64,000 nucleotides of DNA from a virus, in the IMG/VR virus record IMGVR_UViG_3300032267_001142, positions 1 to 64,000 of that record, one strand, 5' to 3'. The position numbers and the translations under genes were made by a program. Shown in pieces: positions 1 through 6,932 of this stretch; positions within the stretch are counted from its first letter, which is position 1; each line of letters starts with the position of its first letter. The notes under the pieces are model-generated. The model was not told the DNA's origin. It saw only the letters and a list, made by a program, of their open reading frames with translations, and did no database searches.

Positions 1-1
1 A

Positions 2-280
2 ATGATTAAGCCTCAAAAACCGCCCGTCCCGTTTTTCTTTCCCGCTCGCACAGAGGTCAAGGATAAGATAGCTTATCCCAAAGTTTTGCTTGGTGAACTT
101 CGCGTACCTGAGCTTGGTGAATATATTCTTCCCGGACTCAGCGATATGCGCAGAGAATGCTTGAAGCGAAACTGCGCTCGGGGGGCTTATTTTATTCGTA
201 AAGCTACCGTATTCAACACGCGCCGCTTAGAATGGTGCGTGACTATCATCGAAGGAGACAAGGATGATAAAACCAGCTAA
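2..280 (+). CDS. Small MIK-family protein, first of the array
   Basis: A 92-residue protein of unknown function. It begins MIKPQKPP and carries the family core LGELRVPELGEYIL (about residues 30-43), then a C-terminal RRLEWCV. Its start context AATGATTAAG recurs at many genes of this array. The end overlaps the next start. It belongs to a family of small paralogs filling 1-2690. No catalytic motif is visible. The window starts 1 base upstream, so its promoter cannot be judged. Confidence 0.7.
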   Translation: MIKPQKPPVPFFFPARTEVKDKIAYPKVLLGELRVPELGEYILPGLSDMRRECLKRNCARGAYFIRKATVFNTRRLEWCVTIIEGDKDDKTS

Positions 281-500
281 ACCTCCAGCTCCAATCACTT
301 TTACCGGCAAGGACGGAAAAAAGTATCGCCTAGGGGAATATCGCATGGCTCAATCTGGCGAACGCTATCTGACGTTTTCCACTAACGTACGCTTGAACGC
401 CATCAGAAGGTGGATACAAAACTCGCTGTACACCGCAACAGGTTCGACCGTTGTTCGAGTGTGGACTTGCTCTGTAGTGAGGACCACAAAAAAGCCTTGA
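264..500 (+). CDS. Small MIK-family protein
   Basis: 78 residues, starting MIKPAKPPAP. The core YRLGEYRMAQSGERYLTF fits the array's YR....GE pattern. Its start lies inside the end of the previous gene, implying translational coupling. The C-terminus (VVRVWTCSVV) differs from the usual RW ending. Function unknown. Confidence 0.7.
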   Translation: MIKPAKPPAPITFTGKDGKKYRLGEYRMAQSGERYLTFSTNVRLNAIRRWIQNSLYTATGSTVVRVWTCSVVRTTKKP

Positions 501-524
501 GCCCCCGCGAAACCCTGCTACATT
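497..524 (+). promoter_or_regulatory. Promoter of the gene at 531
   Basis: -35 TTGAGC, 16-bp spacer, -10 TACATT, then 6 bases to the ATG. Same geometry as the other early promoters. Confidence 0.65.
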
Positions 525-530
525 CTGAAC

Positions 531-707
531 ATGTCTCTAATACGCTCCCGCATCAAAATGAAGAAGACCGTGCTTTTCCGTTCGGGCCATAAGCTCAAGA
601 GCGGCAAAACCTATTGGGCGGAAACGGGCTCCGATAACCGCACCTACGCCTCGGTGCGCGGCACAACTCTGTTCGTGAGGCGGACCATGTTTAATACTGT
701 AAAATGA
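531..707 (+). CDS. Small array protein, short
   Basis: 58 residues (MSLIRSRIKMKKTVLF...). The start is set by a promoter whose -10 ends 6 bases upstream, and the TGA overlaps the next ATG as ATGA. The middle (HKLKSGKTYWAETGS) resembles the core of its neighbours (LxSGxxY). Rich in Lys and Arg. Function unknown. Confidence 0.65.
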   Translation: MSLIRSRIKMKKTVLFRSGHKLKSGKTYWAETGSDNRTYASVRGTTLFVRRTMFNTVK

Positions 708-910
708 TTAAGGTCGCACCTGTCCGAAAATACGAACTGGTCTACAGGGCACCCAAAGTTGGGGAACTTTTTCTTTCATTTAGCTGCGGAAGGAGCAAAA
801 GTTGGGCCGAGGGCAGGATTCAAATTCGCGGAGCTTTAATGAAAAACTGCGGCAACTATTCTGACGAATTTGCTAGCCATCGGCGATGGGTCAAGCAGGA
901 AATCAAATGA
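704..910 (+). CDS. Small MIK-family protein
   Basis: 68 residues. It shows the family signature clearly: MIKVAP, then YELVYRAPKVGELFLSFS (about residues 10-27), a SWA element and a terminal RRWVKQEIK. ATGA overlaps on both sides suggest one polycistronic unit from the promoter at 497. No function can be assigned. Confidence 0.75.
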   Translation: MIKVAPVRKYELVYRAPKVGELFLSFSCGRSKSWAEGRIQIRGALMKNCGNYSDEFASHRRWVKQEIK

Positions 911-1101
911 TTAAACTCGCTCCTCCGGCAAAATACAACCTAGTTTACAGAGTGCCTAATAGTGGCGACAGTTTCGTTTTGTATAGCTACAATATGCCTA
1001 TCGAATGGGCGCTCCGCATGTTGTATCAAAAGGCTTACGCTGGAAAAGCGAGTCAGGACTACGACTCTCCCCGATGGGTAAAGGAGCCTATCAAAAAATG
1101 A
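907..1101 (+). CDS. Small MIK-family protein
   Basis: 64 residues, MIKLAPPAKYNLVYRVP..., ending SPRWVKEPIKK. An in-frame ATG exists at 886, but 907 is preferred because it gives the conserved AAATGATTAAA start and the ATGA overlap with the upstream stop. Close paralog of the genes at 704 and 1336. Confidence 0.75.
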   Translation: MIKLAPPAKYNLVYRVPNSGDSFVLYSYNMPIEWALRMLYQKAYAGKASQDYDSPRWVKEPIKK

Positions 1102-1343
1102 TTAAGCAAAAACGAAAAGTCCTAGTTGGAGTCGGCGACATCGTCATCTATACTGGTGGTCCCAAAGGAAAGAACGGCGTGCTCATTACCGCAGTGAACA
1201 CCGACAACTACGGCGATGGGCGACCGACCTTTCATGGGGTGTATATGGGTTCCGCTGGAGGGTTTTGGGATTTGAACCCGAAGCATATCAGAAAACAAGT
1301 AGGAAACAAAACGTTTCTAATTCACGGCTTTAGGAATGATTAA
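1098..1343 (+). CDS. Small array protein with a GDIV-type beta domain
   Basis: 81 residues. The start at 1098 (MIKQKRKV) is chosen for the ATGA coupling; the longer reading from 1005 overlaps the previous gene. The sequence VGDIVIYTGGPKGKNGVLITAV looks like a small SH3/KOW-like beta barrel, similar to the gene at 2449. Ends in FRND, like several neighbours. Function unknown. Confidence 0.7.
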   Translation: MIKQKRKVLVGVGDIVIYTGGPKGKNGVLITAVNTDNYGDGRPTFHGVYMGSAGGFWDLNPKHIRKQVGNKTFLIHGFRND

Positions 1344-1551
1344 GCTCAAGCCAAAACCCCAACTAGTCTATCGAGCGCCCCAAATTGGGGAAGAGTTCAT
1401 CTTCGGTAGTCATGGCGCGTCCCTGTCATGGGCTAAAACCGGATGTTTCCGAAAGAAAGCTAGGCTAATAGCGGAACGCAACTACGCCGAAGATGCTTTT
1501 TGGAAAGAGCGATGGGTCATAATTAAGACACCAGATGGTAAAGCTGCCTAA
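1336..1551 (+). CDS. Small MIK-family protein
   Basis: 71 residues. MIKLKPKPQLVYRAPQIGEEFIFGSHGASLSWA... and a terminal ERWVIIKTP make it a clear paralog of the genes at 704 and 907. Overlaps the previous gene by 8 bases. Confidence 0.75.
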   Translation: MIKLKPKPQLVYRAPQIGEEFIFGSHGASLSWAKTGCFRKKARLIAERNYAEDAFWKERWVIIKTPDGKAA

Positions 1552-1738
1552 AAATTATCGCGCATATTATGGGCTAGTCAAATCTGGCATGATTATTGTA
1601 GCTGGCTCTTCTTCATTTAACGAGGATGAAATCGCTGAAACTCTTAGCCTGCACGAGCCTCGTAGCCGTATATTCATTAAGGCGAATAAGATGTTCGAGT
1701 TGGAGCCAGAATGCCGATGGATTATCGAAAAGCCTTGA
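1535..1738 (+). CDS. Small MIK-family protein, divergent
   Basis: 67 residues. Starts MVKLPKNYRAYYGLVKSGMIIVAGSSS, and ends CRWIIEKP, keeping the G-turn and RW ending. The start overlaps the end of the preceding gene. Function unknown. Confidence 0.7.
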   Translation: MVKLPKNYRAYYGLVKSGMIIVAGSSSFNEDEIAETLSLHEPRSRIFIKANKMFELEPECRWIIEKP

Positions 1739-1762
1739 CGAAAACATAGACCCTGATACATT
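1735..1762 (+). promoter_or_regulatory. Promoter of the gene at 1769
   Basis: -35 TTGACG (overlapping the upstream TGA), 16-bp spacer, -10 TACATT, 6 bases to the ATG. Confidence 0.65.
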
Positions 1763-1768
1763 ACCGAT

Positions 1769-2038
1769 ATGACCCGACACGACGACCAGCAGAGCCAAAT
1801 ACTATTCAGTGCCGACGCCTGTAAGCTCAAGAGCCGCGTAAGTTTGGGAAGGAAGCGCTTTAGGCTTACTGAGCGTCGCCAATGTCGGCCTAGGGAGTTT
1901 TTCGTCGATGGCTGCGATGGTGATTCAGCGAAGCAGGTTGCCGACTGGTGCAGGACTGGATTAGCCATCGTTCTCAAGAATAATACCAAGACTCCCTCCT
2001 CGCAGAAACGTTGGCTATGCGTTCTCGTAAATGATTAA
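1769..2038 (+). CDS. Small array protein
   Basis: 89 residues, MTRHDDQQSQ..., with a core RLTERRQCRPREFFVDG and an ending SQKRWLCVLVND. It aligns by eye with the next gene (LSEYRECKSGEYFIDVSDG ... KKYWTCIPKND). The N-terminus lacks MIK, but the promoter 6 bases upstream supports this start. Confidence 0.7.
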   Translation: MTRHDDQQSQILFSADACKLKSRVSLGRKRFRLTERRQCRPREFFVDGCDGDSAKQVADWCRTGLAIVLKNNTKTPSSQKRWLCVLVND

Positions 2039-2297
2039 ACCCGCCCCACTTCCCAAGCCTATAGAATTTAACGGCTCCGTAAGCTCCCTGCATACGTTTA
2101 ATAATTTAGGCGTTAAATCATTTGCCCTTTCTGAATATCGCGAGTGCAAATCCGGAGAGTACTTCATTGATGTTTCCGACGGCCTAACTCGGCGCGTAGT
2201 GGCTGGATGGTGTAAATCCCGTTTGGGCGTTCTGTTGAATGACGGAGTCAGCGACACGCCGAAGAAGTATTGGACATGCATTCCTAAAAATGATTAA
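2031..2297 (+). CDS. Small MIK-family protein
   Basis: 88 residues, MIKPAPLPKPIEF..., core LSEYRECKSGEYFIDVSDG and ending YWTCIPKND. Nearest paralog of the gene at 1769. Overlaps both neighbours by 8 bases. Function unknown. Confidence 0.75.
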   Translation: MIKPAPLPKPIEFNGSVSSLHTFNNLGVKSFALSEYRECKSGEYFIDVSDGLTRRVVAGWCKSRLGVLLNDGVSDTPKKYWTCIPKND

Positions 2298-2456
2298 ACC
2301 CACTCCAAATACAAAATTCAGATATGAACTCGTTTATTGCAATATGGACAAACCCGGAAAATTACCCTTCGGGAGCCAATATCAGTGAGTGGGCGGGTCG
2401 TGAAAAGCGCGTCGGGGCGTCTTGAACTAGTCTGGCGGTACGAGGAAAATGATTAA
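2290..2456 (+). pseudogene. Frameshifted MIK-family copy
   Basis: Opens normally as MIKPTPNTKFRYELVY but stops after 32 codons. The next two frames hold the expected rest of the family: ANISEWAGREKR in frame +1 (compare ASLSWA of the gene at 1336), then GRLELVWRYEEND in frame +2. That last frame ends exactly where intact members end, overlapping the next ATG. Two frameshifts therefore separate three recognisable pieces. Decay is likely; sequencing error cannot be excluded. Confidence 0.6.
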
Positions 2457-2688
2457 ACTCGTCAAACCAAATCCATTCCAAATAGGCGACATCGTTGAAT
2501 CGAACGCGAAAGTTCGCTATTTCGTATCTGACCTTAAAGGACCAACGGAAATTCTAGTGACTCTGGTGGACGCTGAAGACATTAATCCTACCGTGCTGGA
2601 GTATTATTACACTTGCGACCCTTGGCCCATTAAAGCAAGGTATCTTAAATTGGTATGGAGACACGAAAGCCCTGAACAGCCGCAGTGA
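2449..2688 (+). CDS. Small array protein with a GDIV-type beta domain
   Basis: 79 residues, MIKLVKPNPFQIGDIVESNAK..., ending RYLKLVWRHESPEQPQ. The GDIV start of the domain resembles the gene at 1098; the VWR near the end resembles the MIK family. Last gene of the array. Confidence 0.7.
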   Translation: MIKLVKPNPFQIGDIVESNAKVRYFVSDLKGPTEILVTLVDAEDINPTVLEYYYTCDPWPIKARYLKLVWRHESPEQPQ

Positions 2689-2779
2689 TTTCAAATAAGT
2701 CGAAATAAGTCATATTCGAGGTATGGCCGTGATGAGGTGCGAAAAGGCAAATAAGAAAGGGTATAGGTATTTGCGCTTT

Positions 2780-2792
2780 CCTGGCCGCCCGG
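2780..2792. repeat. 13-bp boundary dyad
   Basis: CCTGGCCGCCCGG. Lies between the end of the small-gene array and the terminator of the minus-strand DUF932 gene. First of 30 copies. Confidence 0.7.
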
Positions 2793-2806
2793 CATGGGCA
2801 AAAAAA

Positions 2807-2832
2807 GAGGGACGCTCTCGCGAGCGCCCCTC
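2807..2832 (-). terminator. Intrinsic terminator of the DUF932 gene
   Basis: On the minus strand an 11-position stem (one mismatch) with a 4-base loop is followed at once by seven T residues. Lies 15 bases past the stop codon. Confidence 0.85.
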
Positions 2833-2846
2833 TGTGATTCTGCCGC

Positions 2847-3929
2847 CTAGACTTCGGCGGATTCGCTGCGGTCGGAACGGGCGATTTCGACAAGCGCCAA
2901 GCGTCCCGCCTCTTTCAGCTCGTTCACCTTTTCGGGCGAGAGCAGGAGGTTTGCGAATGCCTGCTTATGCTCAGAGGCATCGCCAAACTCAGCCTTGTAT
3001 GCCTTCGTTCCCGCGTCCGCCTTCTTGCCGGTGCCGTCGCCGGAAGTCCAGAACTCCGTCGCGCCGTTCAGCATGTCGTAAAGCGAGCGACCGTTGTTTC
3101 CCTTGCCACGGAGGAAAAGGCGAGCAATTTCGTTCGCCGAATTTTCCGCACGCTTTGAGATGAGCGGCTTGTCGCTTTCCTGCGCGAAGTAGCCGAACGC
3201 GATAAGGCGAGCGTCATCCGTCGTGCAAGGCACGCCCGCAAGATATTCCATATTGGAACGGAAGCGAGCGCGGCCCGTGAGGACTTGGTTGATGAGACCG
3301 CCGAGGTTTTTCATCGCGGACTGCGCGCCCTTGGAATGGTAAACCTTGAATTCGAGATTGCCCTTTGCGTCTTCCGTGAGACTAGCGCGGAGCGTGTTCA
3401 TGCAGACGATTCGCACAAACGAATCATAAGCGCACATGCCCAGCGTGCCGTCGTGAGAAGTCACGAAGTTAAGGTTGGCGCGGTATTCGTCACCGTTGAC
3501 GGTAAACTTGCCGTCGTCTTCGGCGAGCTTCACAGAGATGAAGAACTTTTTCGCGCCTTCCAGTGTGCCGATGCAAGTGACTGTTGCGCTCACGCCACGG
3601 ATGGCTTCCGACATAACAGTCCAGACTTCGCGGTTGGAAATCTGCTGGTACGACTTTTTCGGAATGTGAAGCGGCACGTAATGCTGCGGCTGGCCGTTCA
3701 AATCTGGACGCACTGCGCCGAGGTTGGCGATAAGCGCCTTATGCGCGCTCATGGACACGGGAGCGGTGCTGCCGGTGACGTTCGCGACGATAGGTGCCTC
3801 GAAGATGTCGAAGAGAAATGGCGACGCGACCGCATCGTCGATGACGGGCTTGACGATGGCGAGCCCGTGCCATTCCGCGCCGAGGGTGGAGATGATGTTG
3901 TCGATAGGTGCAATGATTCCGTGTGACAT
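2847..3929 (-). CDS. DUF932 family phage/plasmid-like protein
   Basis: 360 residues. The sequence fits the DUF932 (phage/plasmid-like TIGR03299) family: SNREVWTVMSEAI near residue 105, a central SFVRIVCMNTLRASL and the C-terminal KAYKAEFGDASEHKQAFANLLLS region. These proteins are common in phages and plasmids, and their biochemical role is not settled. The MSHGIIAP start at 3929 follows a leader of about 50 bases containing (CAA)7. A longer reading starting upstream would translate that leader as poly-Gln and is rejected. It has its own promoter and an intrinsic terminator, so it is a self-contained unit. Confidence 0.85.
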   Translation of the reverse strand: MSHGIIAPIDNIISTLGAEWHGLAIVKPVIDDAVASPFLFDIFEAPIVANVTGSTAPVSMSAHKALIANLGAVRPDLNGQPQHYVPLHIPKKSYQQISNREVWTVMSEAIRGVSATVTCIGTLEGAKKFFISVKLAEDDGKFTVNGDEYRANLNFVTSHDGTLGMCAYDSFVRIVCMNTLRASLTEDAKGNLEFKVYHSKGAQSAMKNLGGLINQVLTGRARFRSNMEYLAGVPCTTDDARLIAFGYFAQESDKPLISKRAENSANEIARLFLRGKGNNGRSLYDMLNGATEFWTSGDGTGKKADAGTKAYKAEFGDASEHKQAFANLLLSPEKVNELKEAGRLALVEIARSDRSESAEV

Positions 3930-3944
3930 AGTAGTGAGATGCTG

Positions 3945-3965
3945 TTGTTGTTGTTGTTGTTGTTG
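3945..3965 (-). repeat. (CAA)7 in a 5' leader
   Basis: Seven TTG units on the plus strand, giving (CAA)7 in the leader of the DUF932 mRNA. An unstructured CA-rich leader may take the place of a Shine-Dalgarno sequence, which is absent. Confidence 0.8.
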
Positions 3966-3987
3966 CGTGGCGTCTGCCACTGAAAAG

Positions 3988-4015
3988 AGAATAGCAGAGC
4001 GTCTAAAAAGAGCAA
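3988..4015 (-). promoter_or_regulatory. Promoter of the DUF932 gene
   Basis: -35 TTGCTC, 16-bp spacer, -10 TATTCT; leader of about 50 bases. Confidence 0.65.
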
Positions 4016-4070
4016 CACTTTTTCGCACAAATCGCCACTTATTTTTAGCCCCGCGCCGAGCCCGCAGGAG

Positions 4071-4083
4071 CCGGGCTGCCAGG
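4071..4083. repeat. 13-bp boundary dyad
   Basis: CCGGGCTGCCAGG, 25 bases upstream of the -35 box of the plus-strand gene at 4143, between divergent genes. Confidence 0.8.
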
Positions 4084-4108
4084 TATCTTCGCCTTTCAAA
4101 GTTTCCGA

Positions 4109-4136
4109 TTGACGAATACACAAAGCCCGCTAATGT
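4109..4136 (+). promoter_or_regulatory. Promoter of the gene at 4143
   Basis: -35 TTGACG, 16-bp spacer, -10 TAATGT, 6 bases to the ATG. Confidence 0.75.
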
Positions 4137-4142
4137 TCTGGC

Positions 4143-4856
4143 ATGGCATACACGCTCCTATCAGTCGGCAAAGACGCTAAAACGGTCAAAGGCGAAAAAT
4201 TCGGATACCTTACGGGTATTCTCTACATGCAACCGGCTAGCCTTTCCGGCGTCAATCTGTGTCGCGGCTCTAGTGCCGGATGCCGCGAAGCTTGCCTTTT
4301 TTCCGCTGGCATGGCGAAATTTCCGGCAGTCAAAAAGGGCCGCGCACGCAAGACCGCGATGTTTCTTAACCAGCCCGAAGAGTTTATGAAAGCTCTGAAA
4401 GCGGACGTTGCTTTGCTGGAAAAGCAAGCGAAAAAGAAGGGCATGGGCGCGGTCGTTCGCCTTAACGGTACGACGGACATTCCTTGGGAGGAGCATACTA
4501 TCGACGGCTTGACTATCTTCGAGCATTTTCCAAACGTCAATTTCATGGACTACACTAAAATCCTTAAGCGCATGCTAAAGGGTTCTGCGGCGCTTGCGCA
4601 TCCTAATTATCATTTGACATTCTCGCGCTCTGAGGCAAACGAGCGGCACGCTAGGCTGGTAATGTCTATCGGCGGCAATGTGGCCGTCGTGTTCGCTGGT
4701 AAGACTTTGCCGAAAACCTTTTTGCGCAAGCGTGTTGTCAATGGGGACGAAAGTGATTTGCGCTTTTTGGATAAGAAAGGCGTGGTTGTCGGCCTTTACG
4801 CGAAGGGCAAGGCGAAAAAGGATACTAGCGGATTCGTGGTAATCAACGCCCGCTAA
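4143..4856 (+). CDS. Gene 88-like phage protein with three-Cys motif
   Basis: 237 residues. The N-terminus has GILYMQPASLSG followed by CRGSSAGCREAC (C-x6-C-x3-C, about residues 40-51), then an FL-rich helix and VVRLNGTTDIPWE. This pattern matches my memory of the mycobacteriophage gene 88-like (GP88) phage family, which has been compared with radical-SAM proteins. Metal binding by the cysteines is inference. Start fixed by the promoter 6 bases upstream. Function unknown. Confidence 0.7.
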   Translation: MAYTLLSVGKDAKTVKGEKFGYLTGILYMQPASLSGVNLCRGSSAGCREACLFSAGMAKFPAVKKGRARKTAMFLNQPEEFMKALKADVALLEKQAKKKGMGAVVRLNGTTDIPWEEHTIDGLTIFEHFPNVNFMDYTKILKRMLKGSAALAHPNYHLTFSRSEANERHARLVMSIGGNVAVVFAGKTLPKTFLRKRVVNGDESDLRFLDKKGVVVGLYAKGKAKKDTSGFVVINAR

Positions 4857-4866
4857 TACTCTCACT

Positions 4867-4929
4867 ATGGGAATCATTGTTCTAGCAGTTTCCCTGTATG
4901 TCATCTGTAAGATAGGGGGAAGACTTTAA
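4867..4929 (+). CDS. Possible 20-residue hydrophobic peptide
   Basis: ATG at 4867 encodes MGIIVLAVSLYVICKIGGRL and a stop. A TAATAC box lies 7 bases upstream, but the -35 region is poor. A single hydrophobic segment with basic ends would suit a membrane micropeptide. It may be chance. Confidence 0.3.
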   Translation: MGIIVLAVSLYVICKIGGRL

Positions 4930-4966
4930 CACTCACAAATAAACCAGAGGCCCGCGCTCTGTTAGG

Positions 4967-4979
4967 CCGGGCAGCCAGG
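4967..4979. repeat. 13-bp boundary dyad between convergent genes
   Basis: CCGGGCAGCCAGG. Lies between the 3' ends of a plus and a minus gene, with no promoter next to it. Confidence 0.75.
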
Positions 4980-4991
4980 AATAAAAACCTA

Positions 4992-5429
4992 TCACCCGAT
5001 AGGAGTCACTTCATAAAGAGCCCGCACTTTGACACGCTTGCCAATGGGAAAGCGGTCATAAATCATGCCGTTAATTAGAGGAAAGACATGGCCGCGCACC
5101 GAAAAGACGAAGGTGCCAAGCTTATATTTTTGCTGGTAGTAGGAAACGGTCTTGCCTTTCTGAAATCCTTTCACGGGCTCCATTTTGATGCCGAAATTCT
5201 CAGCCTTCGCGACGACTTTATGAAAGTGCATTCCGCGCCTGTCTTTTCTGCCGAGCTTCGCCACTTCGGCGTGGCACGTCGTATAGTCTTTGCCGGAAGC
5301 ATGAACCATCGTGCCGACAACGCAATCGTGCCTTTCGTGCTCGAACCTGCCGCCTTCATAGATGGCGGTGTCAGCGAAGTACGGCTGTCTGATGACTACT
5401 CTGGCGATTCGGCGAGGCGGCACGTTCAT
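4992..5429 (-). CDS. Hypothetical protein, Arg/Lys/Val-rich
   Basis: 145 residues, MNVPPRRIARVVIRQ..., beta-rich, ending KRVKVRALYEVTPIG. The start at 5429 is set by a TTGACT/TATTCT promoter 10 bases upstream; a longer reading to 5516 would run through that promoter. No recognised domain. Confidence 0.65.
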   Translation of the reverse strand: MNVPPRRIARVVIRQPYFADTAIYEGGRFEHERHDCVVGTMVHASGKDYTTCHAEVAKLGRKDRRGMHFHKVVAKAENFGIKMEPVKGFQKGKTVSYYQQKYKLGTFVFSVRGHVFPLINGMIYDRFPIGKRVKVRALYEVTPIG

Positions 5430-5439
5430 AACTTCGTGA

Positions 5440-5467
5440 AGAATACAGGATTGACAAATACAGTCAA
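5440..5467 (-). promoter_or_regulatory. Promoter of the gene ending at 4992
   Basis: -35 TTGACT, 16-bp spacer, -10 TATTCT, 10 bases to the ATG. Confidence 0.65.
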
Positions 5468-5484
5468 CAACAATTTTCAGATGA

Positions 5485-5497
5485 CCTGGCAGCCCGG
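5485..5497. repeat. 13-bp boundary dyad
   Basis: CCTGGCAGCCCGG, 17 bases upstream of the -35 box at 5467. Confidence 0.8.
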
Positions 5498-5538
5498 CGT
5501 GCTGCCCAATAGTCAAAGATAATACCTCGTTAAGAAAG

Positions 5539-5612
5539 TGCGCCCGACAGGACTCGAACCTGTAACCTCGGGATTATGAGTCCCTCGCTCTAAACCGTTG
5601 AGCTACAAGCGC
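5539..5612 (-). tRNA. tRNA with CAT anticodon (Met or Ile2)
   Basis: A 74-nt cloverleaf on the minus strand: 7-bp acceptor stem (GCGCTTG/CGGGCGC with G-U pairs), D arm GCTC...GAGC, anticodon loop CTCATAA, T arm ACAGG-TTCGAGT-CCTGT, discriminator A. The CAT anticodon could be elongator or initiator Met, or lysidine-modified Ile. No CCA is encoded. It lies 12 bases past the gene at 5625, so it is probably cotranscribed with it. Confidence 0.85.
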
Positions 5613-5624
5613 TTATGTAGATTC

Positions 5625-5999
5625 TTAAATTGCTCCGCCGTCGATTTCGGCGAACGCTTCGGCCACCGTATTCGTTTCGCCGACCGTGTGACTGTTCCGC
5701 CAGAATTCGATTTTCCGACCGCGACGCTCCACGTTCACGCCTTCGCGCTGTGCGTGATAAACGAGGTTCTTGAATGTTGACGCTTTTCTTTTGACGATAA
5801 AGCGATAAGTGCCAATCGCCTTACAGTATATCGTGTCGGATAGGCTCACTTTTGCGATGCACCTTTCGACGTCGCGGGGCATGTGTCGATTCGCCGAATG
5901 CATGATATAGTATTCCCCCTCGATATTCGTCGGGCCAAAGCGAACGAGTTTCCAGTGACGAGCAACGGATGCGGGAAGTTTCGGGAGTGCGGGTGCCAT
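5625..5999 (-). CDS. Hypothetical basic protein
   Basis: 124 residues (MAPALPKLPASVARHWKLV...). Its promoter lies inside the 3' end of the next gene and places the ATG 7 bases after the -10. Basic central region (RFIVKRKAS, NVERRGRK), acidic end. No recognised domain. Confidence 0.6.
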   Translation of the reverse strand: MAPALPKLPASVARHWKLVRFGPTNIEGEYYIMHSANRHMPRDVERCIAKVSLSDTIYCKAIGTYRFIVKRKASTFKNLVYHAQREGVNVERRGRKIEFWRNSHTVGETNTVAEAFAEIDGGAI

Positions 6000-6006
6000 G
6001 TGTTAG

Positions 6007-6034
6007 AGCGTAGACTAGATTTTACGAATGTCAA
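6007..6034 (-). promoter_or_regulatory. Promoter of the gene at 5999
   Basis: -35 TTGACA, 16-bp spacer, -10 TACGCT, 7 bases to the ATG. Overlaps the end of the upstream coding sequence. Confidence 0.65.
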
Positions 6035-6332
6035 CAGGATAAGGGCCGTTTCTCGTGATTGAGATTCCCCAAAATTTGAGAGCCGCGTCCTCATATTTGC
6101 GAAACTTCTTGCCATGATGAATGCCACCCTCGCAAAAGTGAGTTACTTCATGGACAGCCATGTAGGTCGCGATTGTTTCGCTTTTCGTGAGAATCCACTT
6201 GGGCATCGTGATATACCCTTCATCGGTGAAAGCTTCGGCGCGGCACGTATCGCCCCAGACGACGCGAATCGGGCTCAGCTCCAAATGCTTTGCGGTCACG
6301 TTGACCACAGTTTCAAACATCGCTTTCGTCAT
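6015..6332 (-). CDS. Small zincin-like metallopeptidase domain protein
   Basis: 105 residues, MTKAMFETVVNV.... It carries HEVTHF (HExxH, about residues 61-66) after a hydrophobic helix, then a His pair (GGIHHG). HExxH with a later His is the zinc site of many small peptidases, including SprT/WLM-like proteins, so a peptidase fold is likely. Substrate unknown. Start placed 6 bases after a TACAGT -10 box. Confidence 0.65.
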   Translation of the reverse strand: MTKAMFETVVNVTAKHLELSPIRVVWGDTCRAEAFTDEGYITMPKWILTKSETIATYMAVHEVTHFCEGGIHHGKKFRKYEDAALKFWGISITRNGPYPVDIRKI

Positions 6333-6338
6333 GTGGAG

Positions 6339-6366
6339 ACTGTAGACGCTGGCACGGAGATAGCAA
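6339..6366 (-). promoter_or_regulatory. Promoter of the gene at 6332
   Basis: -35 TTGCTA, 16-bp spacer, -10 TACAGT, 6 bases to the ATG. Confidence 0.7.
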
Positions 6367-6383
6367 GAAGTATTTTCAACTAT

Positions 6384-6396
6384 CCGGGCAGCCAGG
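6384..6396. repeat. 13-bp boundary dyad
   Basis: CCGGGCAGCCAGG, 17 bases upstream of the promoter at 6339-6366. Confidence 0.8.
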
Positions 6397-6412
6397 AACA
6401 CCAGAGCAGAGT

Positions 6413-6877
6413 CTATTTCTCAAGAATGTATATTTCGTAACTTCCGTCTTTGCGCAGAGAGCGAAAAGGCAACTCGATGTATCCTTGCCAAGTCCCTTTA
6501 GAGGTGAAACCGTTTAACTTCCTTCTGTCTCTCCTGACAGTAAAGAACGCAGTGCCGTCATCTTGAAGCAGATTAAAGACCTTTTCGACGACCGCCATCC
6601 TATCTTCCTTTTCCGGAATGACATTGAGCACGAAGTTGCAAGTGATAGTTCTGAACTTACCACTTTTAGGAAGAACGAAGAAAGGAAAATAGTGAGGGTC
6701 GTACTTTTTGAATCCTATCGAGTCAGCGCACTTACCCCTTCCACATCCATAGTCAAGTCCATCGGGAATAAGCAACCCGCTCTTTTGCAGCCAGCGCATC
6801 GGGGATGATAGCTTGTTACGTCCTATGGCGGTTAAATGGCTCAAATCCTTTGGTGTTGTTCTGTGACTGTATCTCAT
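6413..6877 (-). CDS. Class I SAM-dependent methyltransferase
   Basis: 154 residues. The SAM-binding motif LDYGCGRGKCADS lies near residues 41-53, followed by a KKYDPHY acidic strand, ITCNFVLNVIP and a FFTVRRDRR strand. The opening HRTTPKDLSHLTAIGRNKLS and the NVIPEKEDR segment recall the phosphorothioation-associated putative methyltransferase family seen in phages and islands. The substrate (DNA, tRNA or small molecule) is unknown. The start MRYSHR lacks a clear promoter. Confidence 0.75.
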   Translation of the reverse strand: MRYSHRTTPKDLSHLTAIGRNKLSSPMRWLQKSGLLIPDGLDYGCGRGKCADSIGFKKYDPHYFPFFVLPKSGKFRTITCNFVLNVIPEKEDRMAVVEKVFNLLQDDGTAFFTVRRDRRKLNGFTSKGTWQGYIELPFRSLRKDGSYEIYILEK

Positions 6878-6909
6878 AGTAGTAGTGATGCAAGTTTTAT
6901 TTTGAAAAT

Positions 6910-6922
6910 CCTGGTTGCCCGG
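6910..6922. repeat. 13-bp boundary dyad, variant
   Basis: CCTGGTTGCCCGG; the left arm departs from consensus (T for C at position 6). Confidence 0.65.
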
Positions 6923-6932
6923 CATGATGAAA

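Noticed and set aside
2723-3163. Plus-strand frame of 146 codons
   Set aside because: It lies over the terminator and the DUF932 gene, has no promoter and has Arg/Pro/Ser composition typical of an antisense shadow.
3930-4121. N-terminal extension of the DUF932 protein with poly-Gln
   Set aside because: It would translate the (CAA)7 leader and the promoter region. The family start MSHG at 3929 fits promoter and leader better.
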